Below, piece after piece: positions 16,781 through 27,027 of a stretch of 64,000 bases of DNA. The first letter of the stretch is position 1. Every line of letters starts with the position of its first letter. The DNA is from Verrucomicrobiaceae bacterium (GTDB lineage Bacteria; Verrucomicrobiota; Verrucomicrobiia; Verrucomicrobiales; Verrucomicrobiaceae), in contig CANNQP010000011.1 in assembly GCA_947507875.1 (NCBI GenBank), forward strand, positions 1 through 64,000, read 5' to 3'. The notes under the pieces were generated by a model. The model made no database searches. It was not told the origin of the DNA and saw only the letters and a list, made by a program, of their open reading frames with translations. Both the position numbers and the translations under genes were made by a program.

Positions 16781-18376
16781 ATGCATACCGACGCCTTCAC
16801 CCAACAAATTGAAAAAGCAGATTATGACGTGATCATTTTGGGCGGTGCATTCAGCGGCGCGTCATCAGCCCTTTTGTTAAAAAGAGAGAATCCCAATTTA
16901 AAAGTACTCATTGTGGAGCGCACAACCGCTTTCAATCGGAAGGTCGGCGAAAGCACTTCTGAGGTTGCTGGGTGCTTTTTGACAAGCGTGCTGCACCTGA
17001 ATCCCTACCTGAGCGCACACCACTATCAGAAGCATGGTTTACGCATGTGGTTCTGCAAAAATGCCGAAGACACCGTGGACGATTGCACAGAGCTAGGCCC
17101 CAGGTTTCAAAGCCGCTTACCCACGTTTCAGCTCGATCGAGCATTACTCGACCAACACATTCTCGAACTCGCTCTTGAGACTGGCGCTGAATTGGTTCGG
17201 CCGGCAATAGTGCGTGAAATTCACTTATCTGAAAATGCAGAGAATCATCAGGTAAGTTTTACGACCGCCAATGGCGAAACTCGTCGGCACACCACGCAAT
17301 GGGTGATCGATGCCTCAGGCCGTAGCGCTCTGCTAGCCAAGAAGTTAAGATTGCATCGTCCGCTAGGTATCGAACACCCGACTTCATCCATCTGGTGTCG
17401 TTATCGCAATGTTAACCCGCTAGACAGTTACAAAAGCCGAAGTCTGCATCCTAAACTCATGAAGGGAGTGAACGGCTCTCGTAGCAGTGCGACCAATCAT
17501 CTGATGGGGCGAGGTTGGTGGATCTGGCTCATTCCCTTATCGCATGGTGATTATAGCGTGGGGGTGGTGTGGGATCGTTCCATTTTTGAATTGCCCGACG
17601 GGCCAACTTTGACCGCGCGCTTGCACTCTCACCTTCTGAACCATCCGATCGGCAGATTGATGTTTGCCAAGGCAGAAGCTATTGAGGATGACACCTTCTA
17701 CTACAAGGGACTGCCCTATTACACTGAGCAGATGGTAGGCAATCGCTGGGCTATCGTTGGTGATGCCGCTGGGTTCATCGACCCTCTTTACAGCCAAGGT
17801 CTCGACTATTGCGGTCACACGGTTTATGCGGTGACTCAGATGATCCTGAAACATGCCAAAGGTGAGAACATCAGTGAAAACTTAGATTATCTCCGAGGAG
17901 CTTATCAGCGAAGTTACCGCCTATGGTTTGAAAGCCTGTATAAAAACAAATACTGCTACCTGGGCGATGCTGAGTTGATGCGTATCTCCTTCATCATGGA
18001 TTTGGGAAGTTACTTCATCGGTCCAGTTCGTCTTGTTTACACAGACCCTAAGCATGAGTGGAACCGCCTACCTTATGATGGTCCTATCGGCCATCTGTTT
18101 GCCAAATTCATGGCATTCTACAATCGGCGCTTAGCCGCCATGGCCGACAAGCGCTGGGCCAAAGGCACCTATGGCACTTGGAACACAGGGATGGATCTAA
18201 CTTTGGCACAAAGTTATTCTCCTAACTTCAGCGCTTTCAGGTTTCTTCGCTGGGGCTTATGCCTTTGGCTGATGGCTGAATGGAGAACACTTTTCGTCAA
18301 CAGCAAACGCAAGAATGGATCGAATGGTTCCCTAGGCTGCATGCGAGGAGCTACCAACGCAGTGGCACAAAGCTGA
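16781..18376 (+). CDS. Flavin-dependent halogenase-like FAD oxidoreductase
   Basis: 531 residues. The Rossmann FAD site is present as DVIILGGAFSGASSA at 16-30 (GGAFSG replaces the common GGGPAG), with ERT at 46-48, GES at 56-58 and the second FAD motif GDAAGFIDPLYSQG near 327. The WxWxIP motif that marks flavin-dependent halogenases is intact as WIWLIP at 247-252. A Lys at 84 within YQKHGLRMWF sits where the halogenating Lys of PrnA-type enzymes would be expected, although that alignment is by eye. Such enzymes chlorinate or brominate activated substrates, free or carrier-bound, using FADH2. No flavin reductase or carrier protein is in the window. A plain oxygenase role is the main alternative. 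Confidence 0.85.
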   Translation: MHTDAFTQQIEKADYDVIILGGAFSGASSALLLKRENPNLKVLIVERTTAFNRKVGESTSEVAGCFLTSVLHLNPYLSAHHYQKHGLRMWFCKNAEDTVDDCTELGPRFQSRLPTFQLDRALLDQHILELALETGAELVRPAIVREIHLSENAENHQVSFTTANGETRRHTTQWVIDASGRSALLAKKLRLHRPLGIEHPTSSIWCRYRNVNPLDSYKSRSLHPKLMKGVNGSRSSATNHLMGRGWWIWLIPLSHGDYSVGVVWDRSIFELPDGPTLTARLHSHLLNHPIGRLMFAKAEAIEDDTFYYKGLPYYTEQMVGNRWAIVGDAAGFIDPLYSQGLDYCGHTVYAVTQMILKHAKGENISENLDYLRGAYQRSYRLWFESLYKNKYCYLGDAELMRISFIMDLGSYFIGPVRLVYTDPKHEWNRLPYDGPIGHLFAKFMAFYNRRLAAMADKRWAKGTYGTWNTGMDLTLAQSYSPNFSAFRFLRWGLCLWLMAEWRTLFVNSKRKNGSNGSLGCMRGATNAVAQS

Positions 18377-18871
18377 GCTTTTCTCCAGATCTGATCAGCC
18401 CCCGAAAGCAGGGATCCAGACCGTGAACCTTTCCTACCTGAAGGAGTCGTTGTGCTTCTTCTCTTCGATTGCTTCCACTGCCTTTCAGCCCACTCAATGC
18501 TTCCTGGCGTTCCTGAAGCTGAATGACTTGCAATACCCCTGCTACCTAGGCTCAAAGGATTGATTGGATGATTTCTGTCAGCGAAAGAGCTGCCATCAGC
18601 GAAAAGATTTTATCCTTCAACTTCTCACCAAGCATTTCATGAAACAACCGAAAGGGATAACATCGAGAATCCCCAAGCCCATCAACAAGCGGCTTTGATT
18701 CGCCTTAAATCACACCATTTCAGGCGACAACAGATCCAACCATGCACTTCCACATGACGTACTCTTAGACTGATTGGAGCAACTTACCAATCCGCACGAA
18801 AGCAAAAACTTGGTGAACGCGGTTGGCCAAGAGCTGCCTTGATTTCATGCCTGTCTAACCACCTTTTCCTC
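18377..18871. other. Intergenic region of about 495 nt; no gene recognised
   Basis: Open frames on the minus strand at 18214-18555 overlap the end of the halogenase-like gene and are low-complexity Ser/Arg-rich, so they look like shadows. I see no tRNA, no tmRNA or RNase P motifs and no strong terminator. The AT content is higher than in the flanking genes. The last part presumably carries the promoter for the CPXCG gene. Confidence 0.4.
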
Positions 18872-19057
18872 ATGACTGAGACAACCCCCGTCATCTGCCC
18901 CTCTTGCTTCCAGGAATTTGAAGTGCCCTGCCCTCACAGCACTGAAGTGCCCTGTGATGTCGACTATGATTGCGAGGTCTGCTGCCGCCCCATGCGCATC
19001 CTATTCGAGGATGAAGATGGCGAAATGCGTGCCACTGCCTGCGGACTTGGAGAATAA
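18872..19057 (+). CDS. CPXCG motif-containing cysteine-rich protein
   Basis: 61 residues from the ATG at 18872 (an in-frame start at 18839 adds a segment absent from the family). It has the signature ICPSCFQEFEV at ~8-18 and a second Cys cluster DCEVCCRPMRI at ~36-46, ending in an acidic tail with a late Cys. This is the small CPXCG family (Cys_rich_CPXG), probably a zinc ribbon, whose function is unknown. It stands alone, with a non-coding stretch upstream. Confidence 0.88.
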   Translation: MTETTPVICPSCFQEFEVPCPHSTEVPCDVDYDCEVCCRPMRILFEDEDGEMRATACGLGE

Positions 19058-19130
19058 AACCTGCAGTCTTTGAGTTAGCCATTCACAGCATTTCAAAGTG
19101 ATCTCGTTGCTCACAAAAGCAGCACTCAAA

Positions 19131-19165
19131 GAAAAGTCCCCGCTGGGCTTTGAGTCCAACGGGGA
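19131..19165 (-). terminator. Rho-independent terminator after the metallopeptidase gene
   Basis: On the minus strand TCCCCG / CGGGGA arms (19165-19160 and 19142-19137) with extra pairing toward the loop are followed by CTTTTC. It lies 33 nt after the stop of the leftward gene ending at 19198. Confidence 0.75.
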
Positions 19166-19197
19166 TGATAAAACTTCGGAGGCTAGTTCGCTTCAGG

Positions 19198-22100
19198 TCA
19201 TTCGTACCTCACATCGAGATCACTGAAGATCATGGTGCCATGCGTAGCAATTCCCTGTGCCGGCTGGTAGGTGGCCGAGATCGTGCTAAAGGATGAACCA
19301 GATCGAATGGTGGTATCGGTGTGTATGACAACGCCCTCGTAGAATACTTTCAGCTGGTTGGCTACAGCATCATGCAAGAACTCAATCGAAACCGGACTGC
19401 CAGAGATCATTCGCTGGTTCAATGCTGTCGTAACACCATTGCCCGAAGTATAATTCAGAAGTCCGTTTCGCGCATCGACCCAAAGGGCAGCCATAGGAGC
19501 TTTTTCAGCATCTACAGCTGTCCATCCAAAACGGTCATTGCTGCCTTCCTCGGGAAGTTCCAACTGCATTTTCACAGATGCCACGGTCGTCTTGGAAGTC
19601 TCAGGTGCCGTCAGGCTATTATTCCAAATTAACAACGGAAGCTCTATGGATTTGCCGTGACCTCCAATCTTAATCACGCCATCCACTTCCTGCAGATCAT
19701 CGATTGGTTTAATGCTCCCATCATTACCCTCATATCCAACCCATTCTTGACTGCCGCGAGGCGTGCTGGCGGATTCAAATGTTGGGATGGGGGAACCAGA
19801 CTCCAAAATTAATCCATACTGCCCTTCGCTACGCCAGGAACCGTTTGAATTATAACCACCCACGAAAAAGACATTACTCTCTCCTCCATTTGCGGTGAAT
19901 GTCATCGTTTCATCATTTGTAATTCTAGCACTATCCACAAAGTTACCGATACGGGTAAGCGTCCCGCCAGGAATTCCTCGATACCTAGCTATCGCAATAT
20001 CAAAAGTTGTTCTGGTTCTGAGCGTGTATCTTCGAGTAGCTGGAGAGGTCCACCAATGCCATGCCGACGCAAGGAATGCGTGTTCTGCGTCTACAGGATC
20101 TCCATTTGAAAACCCTGTGCTGTCCCCTTGAAATGCAAAATTCGTTCCAGTAAGAATGACGGCGTCGATTAAGGCATCATTGGCAACTTTATCTGAATAA
20201 ACAAGTTTACTGGGAAGGCTGTCAGTTTTACCGCCAGTTCCACTTGATGTTACTTCAATGGTATTCTGTGAATTATTCGTCAAGCCAACTGGAACCTTCA
20301 CATAAGCCTGTGTGCTGCTAATCAGTGTTACCGCTGCGGCTTTATCTCCGACTTTTGCCGAAACCAGATACTGAAGATTTGAACCGGTCAATAGAATCAA
20401 CTCATTTTTGGTCGCCTTGGTAGGCTGAAACCGAGTAATCGTCGGTGGGGGAGTAGGCCCGATAGAAAGGGTCGCAATCGGGCTCTTGACAGCACCCACA
20501 GAGTTACTGACCTCACAGCGATATCTGCCTGAATTTGTTGCCAAAGGACTATTGAACTGCAAAACATTCCTCGTTTGGTTGGCAACCAGAACCTCAATAT
20601 CGTTATTAGAGAGATCTTTCTCAACTTTATACCACTGATACTTTAGTGTTGGGCTGCCGGCTGCATCCACAGAAAGGGTCACTGGAGTACCCTCGGTCAC
20701 TGCTTGGTCACGTGGGGGGCGTGTCACAGTGGGAGGGATTAGGATTGATACATTAAGAGAAGCGCTCTTGGACGTGATCGCACGATTGTTAACATCCACA
20801 GTGCGATTACTAATAACAACGGAGTAAGCTCCCGAATCCCCAGTCTGAGCGGATGTCAGTGTTAAGGCACCTGTGACAGGGTTCACTGTTCCACCTGTAA
20901 ATCGCCGACCTGCCTTCTGCCACTCGAAGCTAAAGGGCGCAGTACCGGTGAAGCTTGGGGTGATAGTGACATCCCTGCCGACGGCAGCACGATGACTATT
21001 GGCAGAAAAGTTAGTGGTAATGGCGGTCACCTTGGGCGGATCTTCAACAGCAAGGGTAACCAGGGCAGTATCCGTCGTTCCGGCAGGATGGCCGTTACTG
21101 ACTCTGCAAAAATAACTCCCTGCATGAGTCGCAATGCTGAGCTTGCTAAGATTCAGAATGGGGCTGGTAACTACTGCAGTCACGGGTGTCGGTGCAGGAA
21201 GGCCATCTTTAAACCATTGATATTTCAACGGAGTGTCACCTCCTGCAACCAGTCCGAATCTTACACTGCCCCCCGTCGCGCCAACCACGGTGAGAGGCGG
21301 AGGAGTCAAGATGATCGGTTTGGATGAAACTCTTAAATTAGCAACTACACTACGAACGAAACCCACACGATTTCTGACTTCAACAGAATAGGCACCTCGG
21401 TCTTGCCATGTAATGGTTGGCGCAAAGGTCAGCGTGTCCGTATTAAATCCTGCACCTAAATATGGTCTGCCATCTTTGAACCAACGGAAGGTGCGTCCCG
21501 TAGCAGTGCCACCGGCCACGACGCTGAGAGTGACACCGGCGTCTCCAGCTAGCACACTGCGAGTCGGTGGCTGAGTCACTATCGTGGGACGGGTATCGAC
21601 TTCCACAATAGCATCGGCACTCTGGGCAGCAGTTCCACCAGCGAGGGTAGCAGTCAGGGAATTGCTCACACGGACAAAATATGTTCCCGCATTCAATGGC
21701 TGGCCGACGATATTGAGTGTAGGACTGTTCGTGCCGACTAAACTTTCAACGTTAGGGGTGACAGTTCGATCAACTTTGTACCATTGATAATTTAGCTTAG
21801 CTAGCCCACCTGCTAAAACAGATAACCTGCCACTGCGTCCTTGTTCAATAACGCTGAGGGGAAGGGGCTGGGTAAGAACGACAGGAGGCGAGTCAACATT
21901 GACCACAAAACTAGTGCTAGTTACCACAACACCTGTCTGATTGGTCACAAGAACCCGATAGGTTCCCGCATCATTAAATCCAACCGGATTGATTGCTAAA
22001 GTATCCGTTAAATTTGGGGAGGTGAATGTCCTTACATTTGCAGTCAATGGTCTAATTTTTTGCCATGTGTAGGTCAGATTGGGCGTAGCCCGGAAAAGTG

Positions 22101-24213
22101 GCGAAATACTCGCGTCAACGGTTGCTGTTACACTGAGTGATTGCCCAGAAGTTAACTTGATGGTTCCAGTGGGTGCTAGAGCAATTGTTTTGGGACGAAA
22201 ATTGACCGTCACAACCGCTGCGGTACTTAATGCTGATAGATTTGTGTTTGTGGCATTTGTCACTCTCACAACATAACTACCCTCCTTGTCTTTGCTCATG
22301 TTAGTGAGCCTTAGCGTATTCCGAGTCTCGGCCGACATTGGTACTCCATCCTTGAACCAAAGATAGGTTAGTCCGCCCGAACCGACGGCTGTTACGGAAA
22401 GCGTGATGGTGCTACCATCTACCGCAGCAATACTTTGAGGATTCACATCAATCCTTGGCACACTAGGCACAGGAGTAAAGAAACCACTAATCCTGTATGC
22501 ACCCATAGCTCCATAATTTGTAAAACCAGCCGTTATAGCACCGGCAAAAGGTTCACCTGCTCCGCGGACCACAAGGTAGTATGTTCCAGGAGGTAAAGTC
22601 CCAGTCACATTAGCATTGCGTGAGTTGTTTGGATTACTAGCGTTCACCACTAGACCTGTGCTATCTCGGATTTCCAAACCAAGATCCAAGTTAGTACTGG
22701 CACCTACAGGAGCGACGCCAAAATTATATCCACCATTTGCTCCGCCAGCTCCTGCACCATGAACAAACCTGAACCAGTCTTGGTCGGCACTGTTTCCGAT
22801 AAAGCTAGATGTATCAAACGCGCCATTGATGGTACCAGCTACTACTTGATCCGCTGTAGCGTTGGTGTTGCCAATGTCATCCACGACGGCTCCAACTCGA
22901 TTCAAAGGACTGGCAATGATGGCAACATCGTCTTCGGTGTTCGTTGCCGCATCATAATCACCAATCGACCACTGTGTCAGTTCACGACCATAAGGCGCAC
23001 CCATGATTGGCCCCCAAGAAGTCACACCACCTGCTCCGCCATGGCCTGCGTAATACTCTGAGGCTCCCCGGCCATCATGCCTAAGGCCGAAAGTATGTCC
23101 TACCTCATGGGAAATCACCAGTGCCATATCCAAAGGGGTGTACATACCATAGCACCAACAGGGCACATCCGCATCAAAGGTTGTCCCAGCTAGATTCCAG
23201 CTATTCAGGTAAGCGACACCTGCACTCTCACCGAGCGTGATTGGGTCAGTGATTGTAATGATGCAGCGTGCGCGACTGCCAGCAGCGGCATCTAGGTAGC
23301 GCTGTTCATTGGTAGTGACGCTTACATTAAAAGGAGCAAAGTCTTGGGCGACTGTATTCACAACGGTTTCAATGTGTGAATCAGACAGTGGCTGCCCCAA
23401 ATAGATCGGGGGTCTTGCATCAATCTCATTGCCGTTATTCCAGATAGAGTCTGTGACTAACTCGCCATCGAAGTCCAGGTAAATGACTGCTGTTGCAGTG
23501 GGCTTGGTGTCGAAAATCGGTATAACGGGCTTGGTATAACTTTGAGCGGCCGCAGGCAGAGCTTGCGGTGCAATTTGCATACGTTTCATACCAAGACACT
23601 GCCATTCATCTAAATTGTGCTCCTTCATGACTATCCTGCCATCTTGCGGACGAATGAAGAAGGCACGCTTGTTTTCTGGCAGCCTAACAAGGCCATGAAA
23701 TCCGTCTGCGGTCTTAGCGAGTGAGAAGCCGCCACTACTACCATCTAACCCACCTCCAATACGAATAGAGCCGTCTTTACCTGATTTAACTAAATTCACA
23801 ACCCCATCATAAGAAGAACCATCACTCAAAGGAATGCCAACACGCATACCTTTACGCATTTTGCTTAAATCCGGCAGACTAGAAGGCTGAAGGTAGCTCA
23901 TGCTGTAGGTTGCCGGGATTCGAGCACCACCCATTTTCGGGTCCGCTGGCTTGGCAGGCTCTACGATAAAGTTAGCAACAGGTGCTAACTGAAAAAACAA
24001 GGGCTGCGAAGCTTTGTGTTTAGCAGATGCAACGCCACTCCCTAATTGTGCAGAGAGCGAATCTAGATTGATCGAGTTTTGAAGCTTTTTCTCACTAGCA
24101 ACCTGTATTGGGCCGGTTTGGTCTAGTGGTGGAACATGGAGAGAGAGGCCCACAAGCAGGGCTGCAGCCAAGCCTGACAAGGCGACCACAAAAAAAGTCT
24201 TTTTCAATTTCAT
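19198..24213 (-). CDS. Giant secreted zinc metallopeptidase with PPC, multiple Ig-like and IPT domains
   Basis: About 1671 residues from the ATG at 24213, which starts a signal peptide (MKLKKTFFVVALSGLAAALL); the frame continues upstream to 24282. Residues ~230-450 form a reprolysin/metzincin-like domain with HEVGHTFGLRHDG near 367, providing the HExxHxxGxxH zinc site. A pre-peptidase C-terminal (PPC) domain with GTYYLVVRG follows near 540. From ~590 to 1260 there are about eight immunoglobulin-like repeats marked by YQWYK or YLWFKDG and GxYxVxVSN patterns. An IPT/TIG-like segment (ITRFQPTKATKNELILLTG) is near 1280, and the rest is jelly-roll-like. It is most likely an exported or surface enzyme. 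No PEP-CTERM or T9SS tail is evident. A terminator follows the stop. Confidence 0.87.
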   Translation of the reverse strand: MKLKKTFFVVALSGLAAALLVGLSLHVPPLDQTGPIQVASEKKLQNSINLDSLSAQLGSGVASAKHKASQPLFFQLAPVANFIVEPAKPADPKMGGARIPATYSMSYLQPSSLPDLSKMRKGMRVGIPLSDGSSYDGVVNLVKSGKDGSIRIGGGLDGSSGGFSLAKTADGFHGLVRLPENKRAFFIRPQDGRIVMKEHNLDEWQCLGMKRMQIAPQALPAAAQSYTKPVIPIFDTKPTATAVIYLDFDGELVTDSIWNNGNEIDARPPIYLGQPLSDSHIETVVNTVAQDFAPFNVSVTTNEQRYLDAAAGSRARCIITITDPITLGESAGVAYLNSWNLAGTTFDADVPCWCYGMYTPLDMALVISHEVGHTFGLRHDGRGASEYYAGHGGAGGVTSWGPIMGAPYGRELTQWSIGDYDAATNTEDDVAIIASPLNRVGAVVDDIGNTNATADQVVAGTINGAFDTSSFIGNSADQDWFRFVHGAGAGGANGGYNFGVAPVGASTNLDLGLEIRDSTGLVVNASNPNNSRNANVTGTLPPGTYYLVVRGAGEPFAGAITAGFTNYGAMGAYRISGFFTPVPSVPRIDVNPQSIAAVDGSTITLSVTAVGSGGLTYLWFKDGVPMSAETRNTLRLTNMSKDKEGSYVVRVTNATNTNLSALSTAAVVTVNFRPKTIALAPTGTIKLTSGQSLSVTATVDASISPLFRATPNLTYTWQKIRPLTANVRTFTSPNLTDTLAINPVGFNDAGTYRVLVTNQTGVVVTSTSFVVNVDSPPVVLTQPLPLSVIEQGRSGRLSVLAGGLAKLNYQWYKVDRTVTPNVESLVGTNSPTLNIVGQPLNAGTYFVRVSNSLTATLAGGTAAQSADAIVEVDTRPTIVTQPPTRSVLAGDAGVTLSVVAGGTATGRTFRWFKDGRPYLGAGFNTDTLTFAPTITWQDRGAYSVEVRNRVGFVRSVVANLRVSSKPIILTPPPLTVVGATGGSVRFGLVAGGDTPLKYQWFKDGLPAPTPVTAVVTSPILNLSKLSIATHAGSYFCRVSNGHPAGTTDTALVTLAVEDPPKVTAITTNFSANSHRAAVGRDVTITPSFTGTAPFSFEWQKAGRRFTGGTVNPVTGALTLTSAQTGDSGAYSVVISNRTVDVNNRAITSKSASLNVSILIPPTVTRPPRDQAVTEGTPVTLSVDAAGSPTLKYQWYKVEKDLSNNDIEVLVANQTRNVLQFNSPLATNSGRYRCEVSNSVGAVKSPIATLSIGPTPPPTITRFQPTKATKNELILLTGSNLQYLVSAKVGDKAAAVTLISSTQAYVKVPVGLTNNSQNTIEVTSSGTGGKTDSLPSKLVYSDKVANDALIDAVILTGTNFAFQGDSTGFSNGDPVDAEHAFLASAWHWWTSPATRRYTLRTRTTFDIAIARYRGIPGGTLTRIGNFVDSARITNDETMTFTANGGESNVFFVGGYNSNGSWRSEGQYGLILESGSPIPTFESASTPRGSQEWVGYEGNDGSIKPIDDLQEVDGVIKIGGHGKSIELPLLIWNNSLTAPETSKTTVASVKMQLELPEEGSNDRFGWTAVDAEKAPMAALWVDARNGLLNYTSGNGVTTALNQRMISGSPVSIEFLHDAVANQLKVFYEGVVIHTDTTIRSGSSFSTISATYQPAQGIATHGTMIFSDLDVRYE

Positions 24214-24516
24214 GAGCGGCGGCGGGAGTTCATTTTGTAAATGCGGTGTAAATGCAATTCTCAAATTTTGACCGAAATACACTTCTCTGGCAATACAAAT
24301 GTTGAAACCTTTGAACGAGTTGCTGGAGCTGTCTCATTTTGAGATCTTTTCAATCATTCGACGGCTATGCTATCCAGGGCGCCATGGGCGGCGGCTTTGC
24401 TTTTCATGGGCCATGTCTCAACGAAAACATGATTTTTAATTCGCTCAATAAATCACGCGTTGATTTAGCATTCCATTTACACTGCCGAGCCATTGGAGCG
24501 GGACTCTTTTAAGAGT
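24214..24516. other. Intergenic region between pheA and the metallopeptidase gene
   Basis: AT-rich upstream region of the leftward metallopeptidase gene. On the minus strand a weak promoter-like pair, TTGAGA and TTTACA about 17 nt apart, lies roughly 40-65 nt before the ATG. No gene seen. Confidence 0.35.
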
Positions 24517-25662
24517 TCACCTCTCCTCGATCCAGCGAGGCGCGGGGTAGCTACCAAGGATTTTTACGGTTGAGCCTTGGGTGGAGAGTTCCTGGATTGC
24601 TGCTTGGAACACGAGGTCTTCGTGATGACCGCTGATTTCGAGAAAAAATCTGACTTGTGCGCTGGTCGCATCGCAAGGAACGGGGCGATTTTCGATCTGG
24701 CGCACATTGATGTTTTGCTGTGCGAAAACTTGCAGGATTTCCAGCAGGGCTCCAACGCGGTCGGGCGCATGGACCATGAGCATGGTGTTGTCATTGCCGC
24801 TGGGATCGCCGCTGCGACGGCCAAGAATGATGAACCGCGCTCGGCAGGAGAGGTCTCGCGGACTCGCGGCGATGACCTTGAGCTCATGAAGCTCTGCCCC
24901 TAAAGGCGTGCCCAAAGCTGCGCAATCGGAACGATTTTCCGCGTAAGAAGCTGCCAGACTGGATGATTCTGTCTCATGAAGACGAACTCCGGGAAATGTC
25001 TGGGCAAGCCATGCGCGACAGATGGCCAACATTTGAGGGTGACCATAGATTTCATGGGGCGGATGTTCACCGCTTTGTGCCATGACGACCGTCTCTAGTT
25101 TCCAGAGAATCTCAGCGTAAATTTGGAGTTCTGAATCGACAAGATGATCGAGGGTGTGATGCACAGCGCCTTCAGTACTGTGCTCGATAGGCAAAACGGC
25201 ATAGTCCACTTGTCGCGTGGCGACACGCTCAAACGCCCCCTGAATGGCGTCCACTGGTAGATAATCGACGCTGTTGCCGAACTTATGGACGGCTACTTGA
25301 TGTGTCCATGAGCCGACGGGGCCAAGGTATGCGATCTTGAGGCTGTCCTCTAGGGCCAGGGCTGCGCTCATGATCTCACGAAAAATCGAGCGAATGGCTT
25401 TTTCTGTGAGTTTTCCGTGCTGTGTAGTGTTGATCTGACAAAGTTTGCGGAGAAGTGCCTCCTCTCTTCCTGGGACGTAAATGTCCAGACCTGCTTTCTT
25501 TTTTACTTCAGCCACCTTGAGCACAAGCTCGGCCCTTTCGTTCAAAAGCCTGATCAACTGCTCATCTATGGCGTCGATGTGATCGCGAATGGCTTTTAAA
25601 TCAAGCGTGGCACTAAGGTCAGTGGGATCGGCTGGATTGAGTGGTGGAAAAGACTCAGGCAT
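24517..25662 (-). CDS. pheA: Bifunctional chorismate mutase / prephenate dehydratase
   Basis: 381 residues, normal for the fused P-protein. An AroQ-type chorismate mutase occupies ~20-110 (IDAIDEQLIRLLNERAELV, with VAEVKKKAGLDIYVPGREE). The prephenate dehydratase domain runs ~115-290, with the catalytic-region motif STEGAV near 170 and CRARF near 276. An ACT regulatory domain follows at ~300-375, beginning VGALLEILQVFAQQNINV; its effector motif reads IENRP, where ESRP is typical for phenylalanine binding. The enzyme converts chorismate via prephenate to phenylpyruvate. It is 12 nt downstream of scpB on the same strand. Confidence 0.96.
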   Translation of the reverse strand: MPESFPPLNPADPTDLSATLDLKAIRDHIDAIDEQLIRLLNERAELVLKVAEVKKKAGLDIYVPGREEALLRKLCQINTTQHGKLTEKAIRSIFREIMSAALALEDSLKIAYLGPVGSWTHQVAVHKFGNSVDYLPVDAIQGAFERVATRQVDYAVLPIEHSTEGAVHHTLDHLVDSELQIYAEILWKLETVVMAQSGEHPPHEIYGHPQMLAICRAWLAQTFPGVRLHETESSSLAASYAENRSDCAALGTPLGAELHELKVIAASPRDLSCRARFIILGRRSGDPSGNDNTMLMVHAPDRVGALLEILQVFAQQNINVRQIENRPVPCDATSAQVRFFLEISGHHEDLVFQAAIQELSTQGSTVKILGSYPAPRWIEER

Positions 25663-25674
25663 CGAAAATGAACG

Positions 25675-26355
25675 TTAGTCTGAATCACTCGACTGAGGCT
25701 GAGGCTCCAACGACAGCTGCTTTTCTTCAGGAATTGGAGACGAATGCTCTTCGGGAGCTGAAGGCAACTTCACTCGGCGCAGCTCCTGGGAATTGGGCAG
25801 CTCATCGAGGTTTTTAACAGCGAAGTGATCCAAGAAGGCGTCCGTCGTGCCGTAGAGCAAAGGTTTGCCAGGTAGTTCCGCACGCCCTTCGATCTTGATC
25901 AGCCCTTTATCCACGAGCTGCTGAACCATGGCATCGACACTGACACCGCGCACAGCTTCAATCCCAGCTTTGGTGATGGGTTGGCGATACGCGATGATGG
26001 CGAGTGTTTCGAGCGCAGGTTGACTCAGGCGTTGAACCTTTTTGCCAGGAAACAGTGAGCGGCACCACTCGGCATAATCCGACTTGGCGCAGAGTCGCCA
26101 TCCATGCGGTCTTTCAGCAAGAGTAAAAGCACGCCCATCCCTTTCATAATGAGCAATCAAAGCATCTATGGCTTCACGGATCGAAAGTTCATCCACGGAG
26201 AGCAGGGGCTCAATGTAGGCGGGGACTTCAGAAGGGTCATTGGCCGCCTCTTGAATATCTTTGGCAGTTTCCTTGACTGCAGCAGCCATTTGCGAAAGCG
26301 GCAGCGGCTCCTGCGTGGCAAAGAGGAGAGCTTCAACGATGGCGGAGAGTTCCAT
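25675..26355 (-). CDS. scpB: Segregation and condensation protein B
   Basis: 226 residues from the ATG at 26355 (a TTG five codons upstream is in frame). The N-terminus [17 protein letters not shown] and the block [22 protein letters not shown], followed by [13 protein letters not shown] and the GRPLLYGTT-like segment [13 protein letters not shown], are diagnostic of ScpB tandem winged-helix domains. The C-terminal ~50 residues are acidic and Ser/Pro/Gln-rich and probably disordered. ScpB works with ScpA and SMC in chromosome condensation; neither partner is in the window. It is divergent from rplS across about 200 nt. Confidence 0.95.
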   Translation of the reverse strand: MELSAIVEALLFATQEPLPLSQMAAAVKETAKDIQEAANDPSEVPAYIEPLLSVDELSIREAIDALIAHYERDGRAFTLAERPHGWRLCAKSDYAEWCRSLFPGKKVQRLSQPALETLAIIAYRQPITKAGIEAVRGVSVDAMVQQLVDKGLIKIEGRAELPGKPLLYGTTDAFLDHFAVKNLDELPNSQELRRVKLPSAPEEHSSPIPEEKQLSLEPQPQSSDSD

Positions 26356-26556
26356 GGAGCGGAGAATCAAAGATCAAAAAAGGAGAGTTATCCAAAGCAA
26401 GGCTACGGAGTGAGTCAAGACGGCTTCCTGAAGATGCCGGACTCAGTGTGGAAAAACTGGTTGCGAAACCTGGCAATACCTGCATTATGCACGCCCCTCC
26501 GCCCGGTTCGGCCCCTCCAGGGAACTGTGTGGCGAATGGGAAACCTGACTGTCACC

Positions 26557-26916
<360 letters not shown>

Positions 26917-26979
26917 TCCAGATTTCCGACGGCGGCAGAGCCCGATGGGCTTGCTGTGGTTGGTTTGTTGACGTTCGAG

Positions 26980-27018
26980 ACACCTCCGCGCTGATCACGC
27001 GGAGGTGTTTTGTTTTTT
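26980..27018 (+). terminator. Strong rho-independent terminator after rplS
   Basis: An 11-bp perfect stem ACACCTCCGCG (26980-26990) / CGCGGAGGTGT (26998-27008) with a 7-nt loop is followed by TTTGTTTTTT. It sits between rplS and the convergent oligopeptide-binding gene. Confidence 0.93.
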
Positions 27019-27027
27019 GGGCAATGG

